46,315 bases of DNA from CAYWKU01 sp964459325 (GTDB taxonomy: Bacteria; RBG-13-61-14; CAYWKU01), in NCBI GenBank assembly GCA_964459325.1, contig CAYWKU010000027.1, positions 1 to 46,315 of the forward strand. The letters are read 5' to 3'. The position numbers and the translations under genes were made by a program. The notes beneath the pieces are model-generated. The model was not told the DNA's origin and did no database searches. It saw only the letters and a program-made list of their open reading frames with translations. How positions within the stretch are numbered: position 1 is the stretch's first letter; each line of letters begins with the position of its first letter. Positions 21,014-30,013 of the stretch are shown here, in pieces.

Positions 21014-22981
21014 TTATTCGGCTTCCGGAAGCTTTTCGGCTTCGGCTGCCCCGCTGCCTTCCGGCTCCAGTTCGAGATATTTTTTCAGATGCCTTTTCGC
21101 CTCATCCTTCTCGTCTTTATCCATCAACAGTTTCCCAAGCGCCAGGTGAGCCGGGGCGTATTCGGGGTCAAGCTCCAGCGCATTTTGCAAAGCCCCCCGG
21201 GCGGCCCTTTCATAAGAATTTATTACAATTTCTCGTTTATCCTTGTCCGGCTGATTCTTCTCGGGAAGAGAATTAAGTGCCTGAACCATGTTCAGCGCAA
21301 TCCCGCTGAACCGGTAATATGCTTCCGGGTTCTCCCGGTCAGACCTGATGACCTTTATCCGGTGTTGAAGGGCTTTTTTAAGGATGTTCACCTTGTTCTC
21401 GCCCCGGGCAAGCAGAGCTTTTTCCTCCAATATCCTCGCCGCCAGCTTCCGGGCGGTAACATTTTCCGATTCCCGGGCCAGAGCGTCGTTCAGGAGCACC
21501 ATGGCGGAGTTGGAACTGCCCGCTTCGTAGTAAGTTTGGGCGAGGGAAGTCAGCACCATCGGGTCCTTTGGATTAAGCTTTCTGGCTGCGCTCCACAAAT
21601 CAACCCTGCGGGGCACCGGCAGGATTTCGTCGGCTATAGTTGCCAATGCCACTGCCACCCGCTTGTTGCCGGGATATATTCTGCGGGCTTTTTTCAGTTC
21701 GTTAAACGCTTCGGGGAGTTTGTTTTCCCGGTACAATGAAGCAGCCTCCGCAAACAATTGCAGCGACTCTATTTTCTCCATCGGAGAAGGCAGCCCCTCC
21801 TCCGGCTCCTCAACCGGCATAAGAGTCTTGGCGTAATTTTTCCGTCCCGCCAGCCTCTCCCCGGGCGATTCGAGCCTTTTCATAAGACCTGGCGCGGGCT
21901 CCTTGCCGGCTTTAAAAATGTTCTCTTCTTCGCCGGGGTCGGATTTGAGATTGTATAGCTCATACTCCCCCTCCCCAACCCTTATAAGCTTGTACCCATC
22001 CTCCACAACCGCGGTCAACGGACTCAGGTTCCAGACGTAAAACGGCTCGTTCGCGGTTATCAGCCGCCATCTCCCTTCACCGGGCCCCCTTCCTCCTCGG
22101 AGGGCCGGAGCCAGGTCGCGGCCCGTAATTTCGGGAGGTTGGCGGAAGTTCAACAGGCTTACCACCGTAGGAACTATATCTTCCAGCGAGGCGGGGAATT
22201 TTAATTTGCGCGGCTTTATGGCGGGGCCTTTCACGAGCAAAGGCGCCCGCACCGTTGAATTATGCACCAGCGTTCCGTGGCCGCGCTCGCCGTGAGCGCC
22301 TGCCGCGTTGGCGGCGGGAGCGGTGATTATCACCAGCGACTTTTCACCCTTACCCGGCAACCCGGCCATCAGCCTTTTAATATTGGAAGAAAGGGCTTCC
22401 GGCTTTTCTTCCCGGTCAACCTCAGGCGAAGCCCAGTCCCGGGCAAGGTCGCCGTAGTGTACCCACAGGAAAAACGGCTTGTCTCCGAACAAGTTCACCC
22501 AACCCAGGGCCTTGTCCGTAACTTCCTTTGCAGGCTCGACTTTTGCGCTTGCGAAAGGCCCGGCGGGCACGGAGCCGAAATCCCACTTGTAAGTGTCGAA
22601 GCCCTGCTCCAGTCCCGTTTCCGGCCCCAGGTTCGAGACTCCCACCACGGCGGCGGTGCGCCATTCGTTGGTCTGGAAAACCTCGGCCAGGGTTACCGCC
22701 GCGCCGGTCAGCCTCCAGTCGGAGTTGCCCTTTACCCCGTGGGTGAAGGGATGCATGCCGGTCATGACCGTCGCCATCGCCGGGAGGGTGGAAGGCGAGG
22801 GGGTCAGGGCATCCTCGAAAGAGGCCGGTTCTTCATCGAAAACGGCCAGTTGAGACGCCTGGCGGGGCGAGAGGCCGTCAACGGTCACCAGCACCACTGA
22901 TGTGGCCTCCCCCTTCTGGCATCCGACCAGAAGAAAAACCAACAGAGCCGCAATCATCGGAAGATAACGTAATTTGTGCAT
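21014..22981 (-). CDS. Sulfatase/alkaline-phosphatase-fold lipoprotein with C-terminal TPRs, probably inactive
   Basis: 655 residues from the ATG at 22981, chosen because it opens a lipoprotein signal (FLLVGC, Cys21); longer versions would begin at a TTG inside a repeat. Residues about 28-380 follow the sulfatase fold: VVLVTVDGLSPRQAS, TLPAMATVMTGMHPFTHGV, FFLWVHYGDL and HGERGHGTLVHNSTVRAPL. The nucleophile position (Cys or Ser of CxPxR) is Thr65 and the arginine is Met. The usual SDHGE metal motif reads TAPAAN (Asp and His replaced by Pro222 and Ala223), and DPH reads DLA. Metal binding is therefore unlikely. From about residue 400 come TPR-like helices (LFAEAASLYRENKLPEAFNE, ALELDPEYAPAHLALGKLL). 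A scaffold or sensor role is inferred. The acyl-CoA dehydrogenase follows 37 bases later. Confidence 0.88.
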   Translation of the reverse strand: MHKLRYLPMIAALLVFLLVGCQKGEATSVVLVTVDGLSPRQASQLAVFDEEPASFEDALTPSPSTLPAMATVMTGMHPFTHGVKGNSDWRLTGAAVTLAEVFQTNEWRTAAVVGVSNLGPETGLEQGFDTYKWDFGSVPAGPFASAKVEPAKEVTDKALGWVNLFGDKPFFLWVHYGDLARDWASPEVDREEKPEALSSNIKRLMAGLPGKGEKSLVIITAPAANAAGAHGERGHGTLVHNSTVRAPLLVKGPAIKPRKLKFPASLEDIVPTVVSLLNFRQPPEITGRDLAPALRGGRGPGEGRWRLITANEPFYVWNLSPLTAVVEDGYKLIRVGEGEYELYNLKSDPGEEENIFKAGKEPAPGLMKRLESPGERLAGRKNYAKTLMPVEEPEEGLPSPMEKIESLQLFAEAASLYRENKLPEAFNELKKARRIYPGNKRVAVALATIADEILPVPRRVDLWSAARKLNPKDPMVLTSLAQTYYEAGSSNSAMVLLNDALARESENVTARKLAARILEEKALLARGENKVNILKKALQHRIKVIRSDRENPEAYYRFSGIALNMVQALNSLPEKNQPDKDKREIVINSYERAARGALQNALELDPEYAPAHLALGKLLMDKDEKDEAKRHLKKYLELEPEGSGAAEAEKLPEAE

Positions 22982-22988
22982 GTGTAGA

Positions 22989-23017
22989 AAATTAATATGC
23001 CCTCGCCCGAAGGGCAA
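22989..23017 (-). promoter_or_regulatory. Candidate leaderless promoter of the sulfatase-like gene
   Basis: Minus strand: TTGCCC (23017-23012), 17 bases, TAATTT (22994-22989). Transcription would begin about 22982, one or two bases before the ATG at 22981. No Shine-Dalgarno is visible, which fits. Confidence 0.45.
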
Positions 23018-23042
23018 CCCGTGCCCGCCCGGCTGCACGACA

Positions 23043-23066
23043 GACAAGGGGTTTAAACCCCTTGTC
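23043..23066. repeat. 24-bp perfect palindrome (GACAAGGGGTTT half-site)
   Basis: GACAAGGGGTTT followed by its exact reverse complement, between the RND gene and the sulfatase-like gene. Compared with 3523-3546 one base has changed in each half so that the symmetry is retained. Confidence 0.7.
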
Positions 23067-23093
23067 AAATCTTTCCCTTGTCCAAATTCAATG

Positions 23094-26000
23094 TTAATAC
23101 CGCCGGGTGTCGTCTATCACGATTTCCTCGCGGACGCCGCGTCCCCGCTTGAGGAGGAAGGAATATATGAGCCTGTAAATGCTGGGGATGAGCACCAGTG
23201 TCACCAGCCCCGACAGCAGCAGCCCCCCGATGACGCTTATTCCCAGCGGTCTCCAGAATTCGGCCCCTTCCCCCCTGTTTAGCGCCATTGGCAACATGCC
23301 GCCGATGGTGGTAAAGGTGGTCATGAGTATGGGCCGCAGCCGGTTTTTACCCGACACCGTAAGCGCCTCCATCAGCTCCAGCCCTTTTCGCCGCTGGATG
23401 TTGGCGTAGTCCACGAAGACGATGGCGTTGTTCACCACGATGCCCAGAAGCATCACCATGCCCAGGAAAGTGTAAAGATTGAAGCTGATGCCGGTTATCA
23501 CCACGAACAGAAACACCCCCACCAGGGCGAATGGAATGCTGAACATTATTATCAGCGGGTCTATAAAGTTGCCGAACTGGGAGGCCATGACCATGTACAC
23601 CAGCAGCAGCCCCAGCAGCGCCACCAGTGTAAGCTGCGCGAAGGCTTCCGACATCTGCTCTATCTGGCCGCCGAGGCTTACACTCACGTCCGGCGGAGGC
23701 GGGAGTTTTTTCAACTCGTCCCTTATTCCCTGAGCCACCTCGCCCAGCTTGGCCCCGGTGGCGGTGTTGGCCCCGACCTTCACCACCCGCTGCTGGTCCA
23801 GCCTCTCGATTTCGATGGGAGTGACGCCCCTTTGCAGCCGGGCCACGTTGCCCAGCGTTATGGTTTTGTCGTTCAGGTTGACCACCGGCGCCTGTCGAAG
23901 CTTTTCCAGGCTATGGCGGTCGCTTTCCTGTAATCGCACGTTTATTTCGTACTCGTTGTCCTCAACGCGGAACTCGCTTACACTGTGCCCGTAGATGGCC
24001 ATTCGCAACTGCTGTGCTAAGAGGGCGTTGTTCAGGCCGAGGAACCCGGCCCTTTCCTTGTCCACGTCAAGCTCGATGGAGGGCCTGCCGAATCCCCGGC
24101 TGACGGTTACGTCCCGCAAGCCGGATACGTTGGTTTCCAGGGCTTTCTGGATGTCGCGCGCGTAGCGGTTGGTGACGGGTATGCTTGCGCCCTTTATTTC
24201 CACCTGGACGGGCTTTCCGCCGCCGAACAGGGTTTGAAGGGGATTTCCGGGATTGACGTCCAGTTTCATGATGCCGGGAATTTTCTTGAGTTTTGGCCGG
24301 ATGATTTCGGCGTATTGCATGGTGGTGCGGGCCCTCTCTTCCCGGTCGATAAGTCGCGCCCCGCATTCGATGATATAGTCGCCCTCCTCCTGTCCGACGC
24401 TTGTGGCGAATCCCATGCGGCTCTGGCCGGTGCGCATGAACACGTTTTCCCATTCCCGGGTACCGTCAGGGGCGACCATGTTGTCCATAATCACCTGCAT
24501 GGCACTCAATCCCACCAGCGTGCTTTCGTCGACGTTGGTGTCCGGGCTGAGCTCTATCATCACCCTGAAGTCGCCGGTATCCTCCGGCGGCATGAACTCG
24601 GTCTCGGTAATGAACAGGAGAAACATGCTAAGGCCGAAAGCGGCTATCGCCACCAGCACGATCTTGCCGGGATTGTTGAGCGCCCAGTCGAGAACGCGGG
24701 TGTAGACGGACTCGGTGCGGTTGTATATGCCCAACTTACCTCCGCCGGTTCTGAAACCGACCTGCACGTCTTTTCGGAGCAGCTTGGACGCCAGCATGGG
24801 CGCAAGCATCAGCCCCGCCAGTAGCGAACCTATCAGGGTGACGGCCACGGCGAATGCCACCTGCTTGAAAAGCACGCCCGCCAGGCCGGAGATGAACCAA
24901 AGGGGCACGAAAATTACCATGGTGGTGATGGCGCTGGCGGTAACCGCCAGGCCGACTTCCCCGGCGCCTTCCACCGAGGCCTTGTTTATGCCCGAGCCTT
25001 CTTCCAGGTGGCGGGTGATGTTTTCCAGCATCACGATGGCGGTGTCCACCACCATGCCCACCGCAATGGCCAGCGAGGCCAGGCTCATCATGTTGATGGA
25101 GTAGTCGAAGAAGTACAGTGCCACGAAAGCGACAATAAGACTGAAAGGTATGGTAAGGGCAATGACCAGGCTGGAGCGTATTCTGCGGAGGAAGAGATAC
25201 ACCATGAGGATAACAAGTACGCCTCCGGCGACTATGGTTATCTCCAGGTTCTTGATGGCGTCCTTTATGAACTTGCTGGTGTCGTACAGGTTGACGATTT
25301 CCACGTCGGCGGGGAGCGTCTCCTGAATCTCGGCGATGCGCTTCTTTACCCCGTCGCAGACCTTTACGGTGTTGCCGCCCGACTGCTTCATCACAAAGAG
25401 AAGCATGGCTGGCTTTTTGTTCATGAACACCCGCTCGTCCTGGGTATTGAAGCCGTCGGTAACCCGTCCGAGGTCGCGGACTTTTACGGGGCCGCCTTCG
25501 GGCCCCATTCCAACGATTATTTCTTCCATCTCCGACAGTTTTTGGAATTCACCGGGCAGTCGCACGGGGAGATTCTTCCTGCCGATCTCCAGGTCCCCGG
25601 CGGTTACCGTCAGGTTCTGGGCGGCCAAAGCTTTCCCCACGCGGGTGATGGGAATACCGTAAGCCTTCAACCGCTCCAGGTCGAGCTCTACGTTTATCTG
25701 TCGCCGCAGGCCGGCGAGCAGTCTGACCGTGCCCACTCCCGGCACCGTCTTTATCCGGTCGGCAATCCTGTCCTCCGCGAGCGTTCGCAGGTTGGGCCAG
25801 CTTTTGTCGGCGGTAATACAGTAAAACAACACCGGCCACTGGTCGGTTCCGAACTTGAACACCTGGGGCGGCTCGATGTCTTCGGGAAGCTGCCGTCGCG
25901 CGAACTCGATTTGAGTCCGCACTTCGTTCATGGCTTCGTCCAGGTTGGCGCCCCACTCGAACTTCAGACTCACAACGCTCAGGTTGTCCTTGGTGATGGA

Positions 26001-26243
26001 GGTTATCTTCTCGACGCCGGAGACTGAATTGACGGCGTTCTCGATGACCTTGGTGACGTTGGTCTCGATGTCCTTGGCGCTGACGCCCAGATAGGGGGTG
26101 ATGATACTTACCGCCGGCTGCTCGATTTCCGGGAGCAGGTCCACGGGGAGGAAGTAGAAGCTTATTCCGCCCAGCAATATCACCGCCAGGAAAATCATGG
26201 TGGTGAAGACCGGCCGGCGTACGCCAATCTCCGGCAGCTTCAT
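23094..26243 (-). CDS. RND-family efflux pump, inner-membrane transporter (HAE1 type)
   Basis: 1049 residues, full length for AcrB-like pumps; it exports drugs or other amphiphiles by proton exchange. The first membrane helix (VFTTMIFLAVILLGGISFYF) is followed by PVDLLPEIEQPAVSI and two large periplasmic loops. The central helix has VGMVVDTAIVMLENITRHLEEG: one of the two aspartates of AcrB's Asp-Asp pair is present and the second is Thr. The helix matching AcrB Lys940 has GIVVNNAIVFVDY with Asn, a variant frequent in non-enterobacterial HAE1 pumps. Its ATG immediately follows the adaptor's stop codon (TAAATG) and has a GGAGG site inside the adaptor gene. It is the last gene of tetR-tolC-adaptor-RND. 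Confidence 0.96.
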   Translation of the reverse strand: MKLPEIGVRRPVFTTMIFLAVILLGGISFYFLPVDLLPEIEQPAVSIITPYLGVSAKDIETNVTKVIENAVNSVSGVEKITSITKDNLSVVSLKFEWGANLDEAMNEVRTQIEFARRQLPEDIEPPQVFKFGTDQWPVLFYCITADKSWPNLRTLAEDRIADRIKTVPGVGTVRLLAGLRRQINVELDLERLKAYGIPITRVGKALAAQNLTVTAGDLEIGRKNLPVRLPGEFQKLSEMEEIIVGMGPEGGPVKVRDLGRVTDGFNTQDERVFMNKKPAMLLFVMKQSGGNTVKVCDGVKKRIAEIQETLPADVEIVNLYDTSKFIKDAIKNLEITIVAGGVLVILMVYLFLRRIRSSLVIALTIPFSLIVAFVALYFFDYSINMMSLASLAIAVGMVVDTAIVMLENITRHLEEGSGINKASVEGAGEVGLAVTASAITTMVIFVPLWFISGLAGVLFKQVAFAVAVTLIGSLLAGLMLAPMLASKLLRKDVQVGFRTGGGKLGIYNRTESVYTRVLDWALNNPGKIVLVAIAAFGLSMFLLFITETEFMPPEDTGDFRVMIELSPDTNVDESTLVGLSAMQVIMDNMVAPDGTREWENVFMRTGQSRMGFATSVGQEEGDYIIECGARLIDREERARTTMQYAEIIRPKLKKIPGIMKLDVNPGNPLQTLFGGGKPVQVEIKGASIPVTNRYARDIQKALETNVSGLRDVTVSRGFGRPSIELDVDKERAGFLGLNNALLAQQLRMAIYGHSVSEFRVEDNEYEINVRLQESDRHSLEKLRQAPVVNLNDKTITLGNVARLQRGVTPIEIERLDQQRVVKVGANTATGAKLGEVAQGIRDELKKLPPPPDVSVSLGGQIEQMSEAFAQLTLVALLGLLLVYMVMASQFGNFIDPLIIMFSIPFALVGVFLFVVITGISFNLYTFLGMVMLLGIVVNNAIVFVDYANIQRRKGLELMEALTVSGKNRLRPILMTTFTTIGGMLPMALNRGEGAEFWRPLGISVIGGLLLSGLVTLVLIPSIYRLIYSFLLKRGRGVREEIVIDDTRRY

Positions 26244-27518
26244 TTATTTTCCTCCGCCGTCTTTTTCCTCAGGCGGCGATTTTTCCGTTTTTTCCTCGCC
26301 GGTAGCCGGTGCAAGCTCCATGGTGGATTCCCGCGCCGGTTCCAGCTTTACGTCGGAGCCCTTTTTCGCCACCAGCTCCAGCGGCTGGCCTTCCACGATG
26401 TCGCTGGCGCCGCTGGTAATAACCAGGCTTCCGACTTCGAGACCCGCAAGTTCCTTTATTTCCACGTATTTGCCGAAGTCCCTTCCCTTGACGGCGGGCC
26501 GCTCTTTCGCTACGCCGTCGACAACTTCCACCACGCGAATCTTGCCGGTGATGTTGCTGAGGCTGAAGGCGTCGCGGTGGACGTAAATTATGTCCTCGAA
26601 TGTGGTATCGACATACACACGCGCCATCATGCCGGGCTTGTATTTATGGTCGGGATTGTCCAGCTTCAACTTCACGGTAAAGGTGCGACTCTCCGGCTCC
26701 AGGTAAGGCGCCACCTGCTCAATTTTTGCCTCGAAAGAGGTGTTGGGATAAGCGTCGAGGGCCACTTCGGCCTTCTTGCCCTTTTCGACGCTTCCCACGT
26801 CCCTTTCGGCCACGGGGCACTCTATTTTTACGGTGTCGTAATCTATGACGACGACCATTGCGGTTGGCGGCATGGTGTATACCCGGTCGCCCACGTCAAC
26901 CATCAGTTTAGCTATAGCCCCCTCGAAGGGAGCCTTGATTATTGTGTCTCCCTTGTAAGTTTGAGCTTTTTCAAGCAGGGCTTTCGAATTTTCCACCCCG
27001 GCGTCGGCCATCTTTACCGCTTCCCGGGCGGCTTCGTAGGCGGCCCCGGCCTGGTCGTAGTCGCTCCTGGAAATCGAGCCTTGCTCCCTTAATTCCTTCA
27101 CGCGCCTGAATTGCTTCCGGGAGAGGTTGAGCTGCACCCTCGCCTGCGCCGCAGTGGCCTGGGCGCTCGCCAACCCCGCCCGGGCTCTTTGCAGGCCGAC
27201 GTCCACGTCTTCGGAGTCTATTTCAATGATTGGCTCGCCTTCGGAGACGACGTCGCCTTCGTCGCGGTAGAGTTCTTCTATTGTGCCGGGGACGTTCGGC
27301 ATGAGGACGGCTTTTTTGCCGGGGGTTAGGTTGCCCACCAGCTCGAGGGTTTTGGACAACTCGCCCCTTTGTACTTTTCCGAATCGGACGGGTATGGATT
27401 CTTCGGCTTTTTCGCCCTTTTCCCGTTTTTCCGGTTGCCCGGAACATGCCCACGAGCATGCCACGAGGAATGCAAGGACAAGGGAAAAGAGCCTCTTAAC
27501 AGTTTTTGAATATATCAT
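26244..27518 (-). CDS. RND efflux periplasmic adaptor (membrane fusion protein), lipoprotein
   Basis: 424 residues. The signal ends VACSWACSG, so the mature protein probably starts at a lipidated Cys25 on the outer face of the inner membrane. The order is typical: a beta-barrel/lipoyl half (TLELVGNLTPGKKAVLMPNV and EGDVVSEGEPIIEIDS), a helical hairpin (QARVQLNLSRKQFRRVKELR), a second lipoyl half (GDTIIKAPFEGAIAKLMVDV), beta-barrel (APYLEPESRTFTVKLKLDN) and a membrane-proximal domain. It would link the RND pump to the TolC-like channel. The C-terminus is unusually charged (EEKTEKSPPEEKDGGGK). The start codon lies 20 bases after the tolC-like stop and has a poor ribosome-binding site. Confidence 0.95.
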   Translation of the reverse strand: MIYSKTVKRLFSLVLAFLVACSWACSGQPEKREKGEKAEESIPVRFGKVQRGELSKTLELVGNLTPGKKAVLMPNVPGTIEELYRDEGDVVSEGEPIIEIDSEDVDVGLQRARAGLASAQATAAQARVQLNLSRKQFRRVKELREQGSISRSDYDQAGAAYEAAREAVKMADAGVENSKALLEKAQTYKGDTIIKAPFEGAIAKLMVDVGDRVYTMPPTAMVVVIDYDTVKIECPVAERDVGSVEKGKKAEVALDAYPNTSFEAKIEQVAPYLEPESRTFTVKLKLDNPDHKYKPGMMARVYVDTTFEDIIYVHRDAFSLSNITGKIRVVEVVDGVAKERPAVKGRDFGKYVEIKELAGLEVGSLVITSGASDIVEGQPLELVAKKGSDVKLEPARESTMELAPATGEEKTEKSPPEEKDGGGK

Positions 27519-27538
27519 TTGCGGGCCGCCGTTTTTCT

Positions 27539-29035
27539 TTATTTTTTATTGGCCTTTGCCTTTTTGTTCTTTTTCATCGGCAGTTTGCCTTCCTTGATTT
27601 CGTCCAAGCTTATGCCGGCGCCGAACTCCGTGGGATTAATCACTCCCATTGCGCGGTCGAGGTCGGCTTTTGCGGTCATGTAATCGGCCAGCGCGCTAAC
27701 CACCCGGGTTTCGGCCTCGATAAGCATTGTCTGAGCTTTGAGGACGTCGAAGCTGGTGGCCATCTGCTGCCGGAATCTGGCCCGCACCACCCTTAAGTTT
27801 TCTTCGGCGTTATTGAGCGACGCCCGGGCGGTGCGCAGGTTTGCGTCGGCCTGTTTTATCCGGATGTATGCCTGTTTTATTTCGAGCTTGGCCCGGTCGC
27901 GCTTCATTTTCAGGTTGTCCTCGGCGGCCTTTGCCATGGAGCTTGCGGAGCGGATTTTGTGGTATTTTTTGCCGAACTGCCAGAAGGTCCACTGTGCACC
28001 GAGAGTAAGGCTAAGGCTGTCCTCGTCGGAGGAGAAGCTGCCCTTTTCGTGGGAATATGCTCCCACCAGCGCCACGTCGGGCATCCAGTTGGCGTACTCC
28101 ACCTTGGTGGCCCTGTCGGCCATTTCCGCCTGGATGCGAGCCGTCTTAACATCGGGCCGGTCGGCCAGTCCGGTGCGGATGCATTCGTTAAGGTCGGCCT
28201 CGAAGGTGACGTACTCCAGCTCCCCTTCGATGACCGGCAGGTCTTCGCCGTCGTGGCCTATCAGCAGCCCGAGGCCGGTTCGCGCCAGGTCGTGCGAAGT
28301 TTGTGCCTGGGTGAGGTTTTGCTCGAACTCCGCCAGTCTGACTTCCGCCTCCAACAACTGATTTTTGGAAATCATGCCAACGTCGTAGAAATCCTGCGCC
28401 CTTTGTCGGAGGGACTTGCCCATTTCCACGGCTTTTTTTGCCACCTGCACGAACTCCCGCGCTTTCAGAACGTCATAGAATGTTTTGCGGGTCTGGAAGG
28501 TTATCTGGGAGTAAGCGTCTGCAACCTGGAGCTTTGCCGTCATTTCCTGGAGCTTGGAGATTTTGTAGCCCTGCCATATTTTTCCGCCGGTGAAAAGAGG
28601 CTGGGTCACCGAAAGGGTGACGGTTGTCATCTCGTCATCGCCGGCGGGCAACTCCTGCGCGGGCGTCGGGGGCGTGGTCATGTCGGGAAAGGTTACCGGT
28701 ACGGTTACCGTTCCGATAGGCGCTCCCAGGTTCATGGTTACATCGTACGTGCCTCCGGGAATTGTCATACCCGGCTGTGAGGGAATTTCGAAAGTGGGCC
28801 TTTCGTCCAGCCAGGTGTGGCGGTACTCGGCCTTGAAAGCGGGCAGGAAGTTTGCGACCGCGGCCTTTTTATCGTAAGTTGCGGACTCCCCGCTGTGCAT
28901 GGCGGCCTGTATGGCGGGATGCGTGCGCCGCGCCCTTTCCACGCATTCGCCCAGGTCGAGCTTCTCGGAGTCCACGGCCCGGGCTGCCGCCACGGCCAGA
29001 ACGATAACCATTATCAGAAATAATGCTCTGCGCAT
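27539..29035 (-). CDS. TolC-family outer-membrane efflux channel
   Basis: 498 residues. An N-terminal signal (LFLIMVIVLAVAAARAVDS) is followed by two OEP repeats: LGECVERARRTHPAIQAAM starts the first, and a long coiled helix with FYDVGMISKNQLLEAEVRL closes it. The second begins near ECIRTGLADRPDVKTARIQA and ends in RARFRQQMATSFDVLKAQTM. These are the tandem halves of the TolC trimeric alpha-barrel. An insert rich in Pro and Thr (MTTPPTPAQELPAG) sits in the first beta section. The C-terminus is lysine-rich (KKNKKAKANKK). Second gene of the efflux operon, 16 bases after tetR with an AAAGGA site. Confidence 0.95.
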   Translation of the reverse strand: MRRALFLIMVIVLAVAAARAVDSEKLDLGECVERARRTHPAIQAAMHSGESATYDKKAAVANFLPAFKAEYRHTWLDERPTFEIPSQPGMTIPGGTYDVTMNLGAPIGTVTVPVTFPDMTTPPTPAQELPAGDDEMTTVTLSVTQPLFTGGKIWQGYKISKLQEMTAKLQVADAYSQITFQTRKTFYDVLKAREFVQVAKKAVEMGKSLRQRAQDFYDVGMISKNQLLEAEVRLAEFEQNLTQAQTSHDLARTGLGLLIGHDGEDLPVIEGELEYVTFEADLNECIRTGLADRPDVKTARIQAEMADRATKVEYANWMPDVALVGAYSHEKGSFSSDEDSLSLTLGAQWTFWQFGKKYHKIRSASSMAKAAEDNLKMKRDRAKLEIKQAYIRIKQADANLRTARASLNNAEENLRVVRARFRQQMATSFDVLKAQTMLIEAETRVVSALADYMTAKADLDRAMGVINPTEFGAGISLDEIKEGKLPMKKNKKAKANKK

Positions 29036-29051
29036 ATCCTTTCCCCTTTTC

Positions 29052-29708
29052 TTATTTTGAATCAGGGTGATGCATGGCCCCGTGGAAAAAGAGGTCGAGT
29101 ATCCTGTCGGTGCGCGCCAGCAGTGAATCTTCGCCGGGACCGATAAGCCATTCGTGAATAGCCGCGTTTACGTTTCCTATCAGCGAAAGGGCCAGCTCGG
29201 TGGACGAGAAATCCCTGAACGCCCCTTCCCGTATGCCTTCTTCCATAAGTTGCTGGAAGAAGCTCAAATACTCCTGATAATGCTGAATGACTTTTTCATG
29301 TATTCCCCCGTGAACCGCCGGTTCCGGCACGGTTCGAAGGCCGAGGAAGATGTTGAAAAAGTCGCGGTTTTCTTCCATAAACGTCAAGAGCGCCCTGACG
29401 GCTTGCCTTATCTTTTCGGTGCACTCGTCGTCTTCGGTCAGCTCGTTTTCTATCCTCTGCCTGGCTTCGAGAAATTTTTCCTCGATGATGGTGAGATACA
29501 AAGTTTCCTTGGTTTCGAAGAAGTTGTAAAGGGTGCCGATGCTGAATTCGCTGGCCCCCGCTATCTGGTGCATGCTTGCGCCGGAGTATCCCTTGGCGGA
29601 GAACAGCTTGAGCGCCGCTTCGAGAATGCTCTGGCGACGGACAAGGTACTCACGCTGCTTGCGGCTCAGCTTTTTCCCATTAGAGTCTTTTATTTTTGCG
29701 TATTCCAT
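29052..29708 (-). CDS. TetR/AcrR-family repressor, probable regulator of the efflux operon
   Basis: 218 residues. The N-terminal helix-turn-helix is clear: RQSILEAALKLFSAKGYSGA (27-46), SMHQIAGASEFSIGTLYNFF (47-66) and ETKETLYLTII. The C-terminal two thirds form the ligand and dimer domain (VRALLTFMEENRDFFNIFLG, ALSLIGNVNAAIHEWLIG), as in AcrR-like proteins with a TetR_C domain. It is the first gene of tetR-tolC-adaptor-RND, so it most likely represses its own operon and is released by a pump substrate. The 40 bases upstream carry palindromes suited to a TetR dimer (see 29723-29751). Confidence 0.94.
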   Translation of the reverse strand: MEYAKIKDSNGKKLSRKQREYLVRRQSILEAALKLFSAKGYSGASMHQIAGASEFSIGTLYNFFETKETLYLTIIEEKFLEARQRIENELTEDDECTEKIRQAVRALLTFMEENRDFFNIFLGLRTVPEPAVHGGIHEKVIQHYQEYLSFFQQLMEEGIREGAFRDFSSTELALSLIGNVNAAIHEWLIGPGEDSLLARTDRILDLFFHGAMHHPDSK

Positions 29709-29722
29709 CGTCCTGTTTGGTC

Positions 29723-29751
29723 TTTCAATTGAAAATATGAACGAAAATTCA
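29723..29751. promoter_or_regulatory. Candidate TetR operators upstream of the efflux operon
   Basis: A perfect 12-bp palindrome TTTCAATTGAAA (29723-29734) is followed by TGAACGAAAATTCA (29738-29751), whose ends TGAA/TTCA are symmetric. They lie 14-43 bases upstream of the tetR start, where an autorepressor would act. Confidence 0.45.
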
Positions 29752-29865
29752 AAATTTGAGCAGCAATTCTATACCATGGGAGTAAGCAAGTCAATGGGGG
29801 ATGTGAAACCGCAAGGCTTCCGGCTACAAAAATACCCGTTTAACATCCAGGCCGGTTAGCTTTAG

Positions 29866-30013
29866 CAGGGTGTTGAAAAATGCTATTTTTCGTAACGCTG
29901 GCATCCTTCTCAGGCCGCATGGCTTGCCGGCAAAAGGCACCTTAATAAAATCAGCTACTTACAAGTGCCGCCAAGGATGGCGGCGTTACGTTTCTGACTT
30001 TTTCAACACCCTG
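29866..30013. mobile_element. 148-bp MITE with 15-bp perfect inverted ends and TTAG target duplication
   Basis: Ends are CAGGGTGTTGAAAAA (29866-29880) and its exact reverse complement (29999-30013). The next inner segments also pair (CGTAACGCTGGCATCCTT with AAGGATGGCGGCGTTACG, two mismatches). TTAG flanks the element on both sides (29862-29865, 30014-30017). There is no transposase. The ends and the YTAR-type duplication resemble IS5/IS1182-like elements that would mobilise it from elsewhere in the genome. Confidence 0.8.

Noticed and set aside
195..22981. Functional pairing of the SUMF1-fold protein with the sulfatase-like protein
   Set aside because: They are 20 kb apart; one lacks the FGE cysteines and the other lacks the cysteine or serine that FGE would modify.
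21014..23068. Longer start for the sulfatase-like gene at 23068
   Set aside because: That start is a TTG inside the 24-bp palindrome, and it would place 29 residues before the lipoprotein signal.
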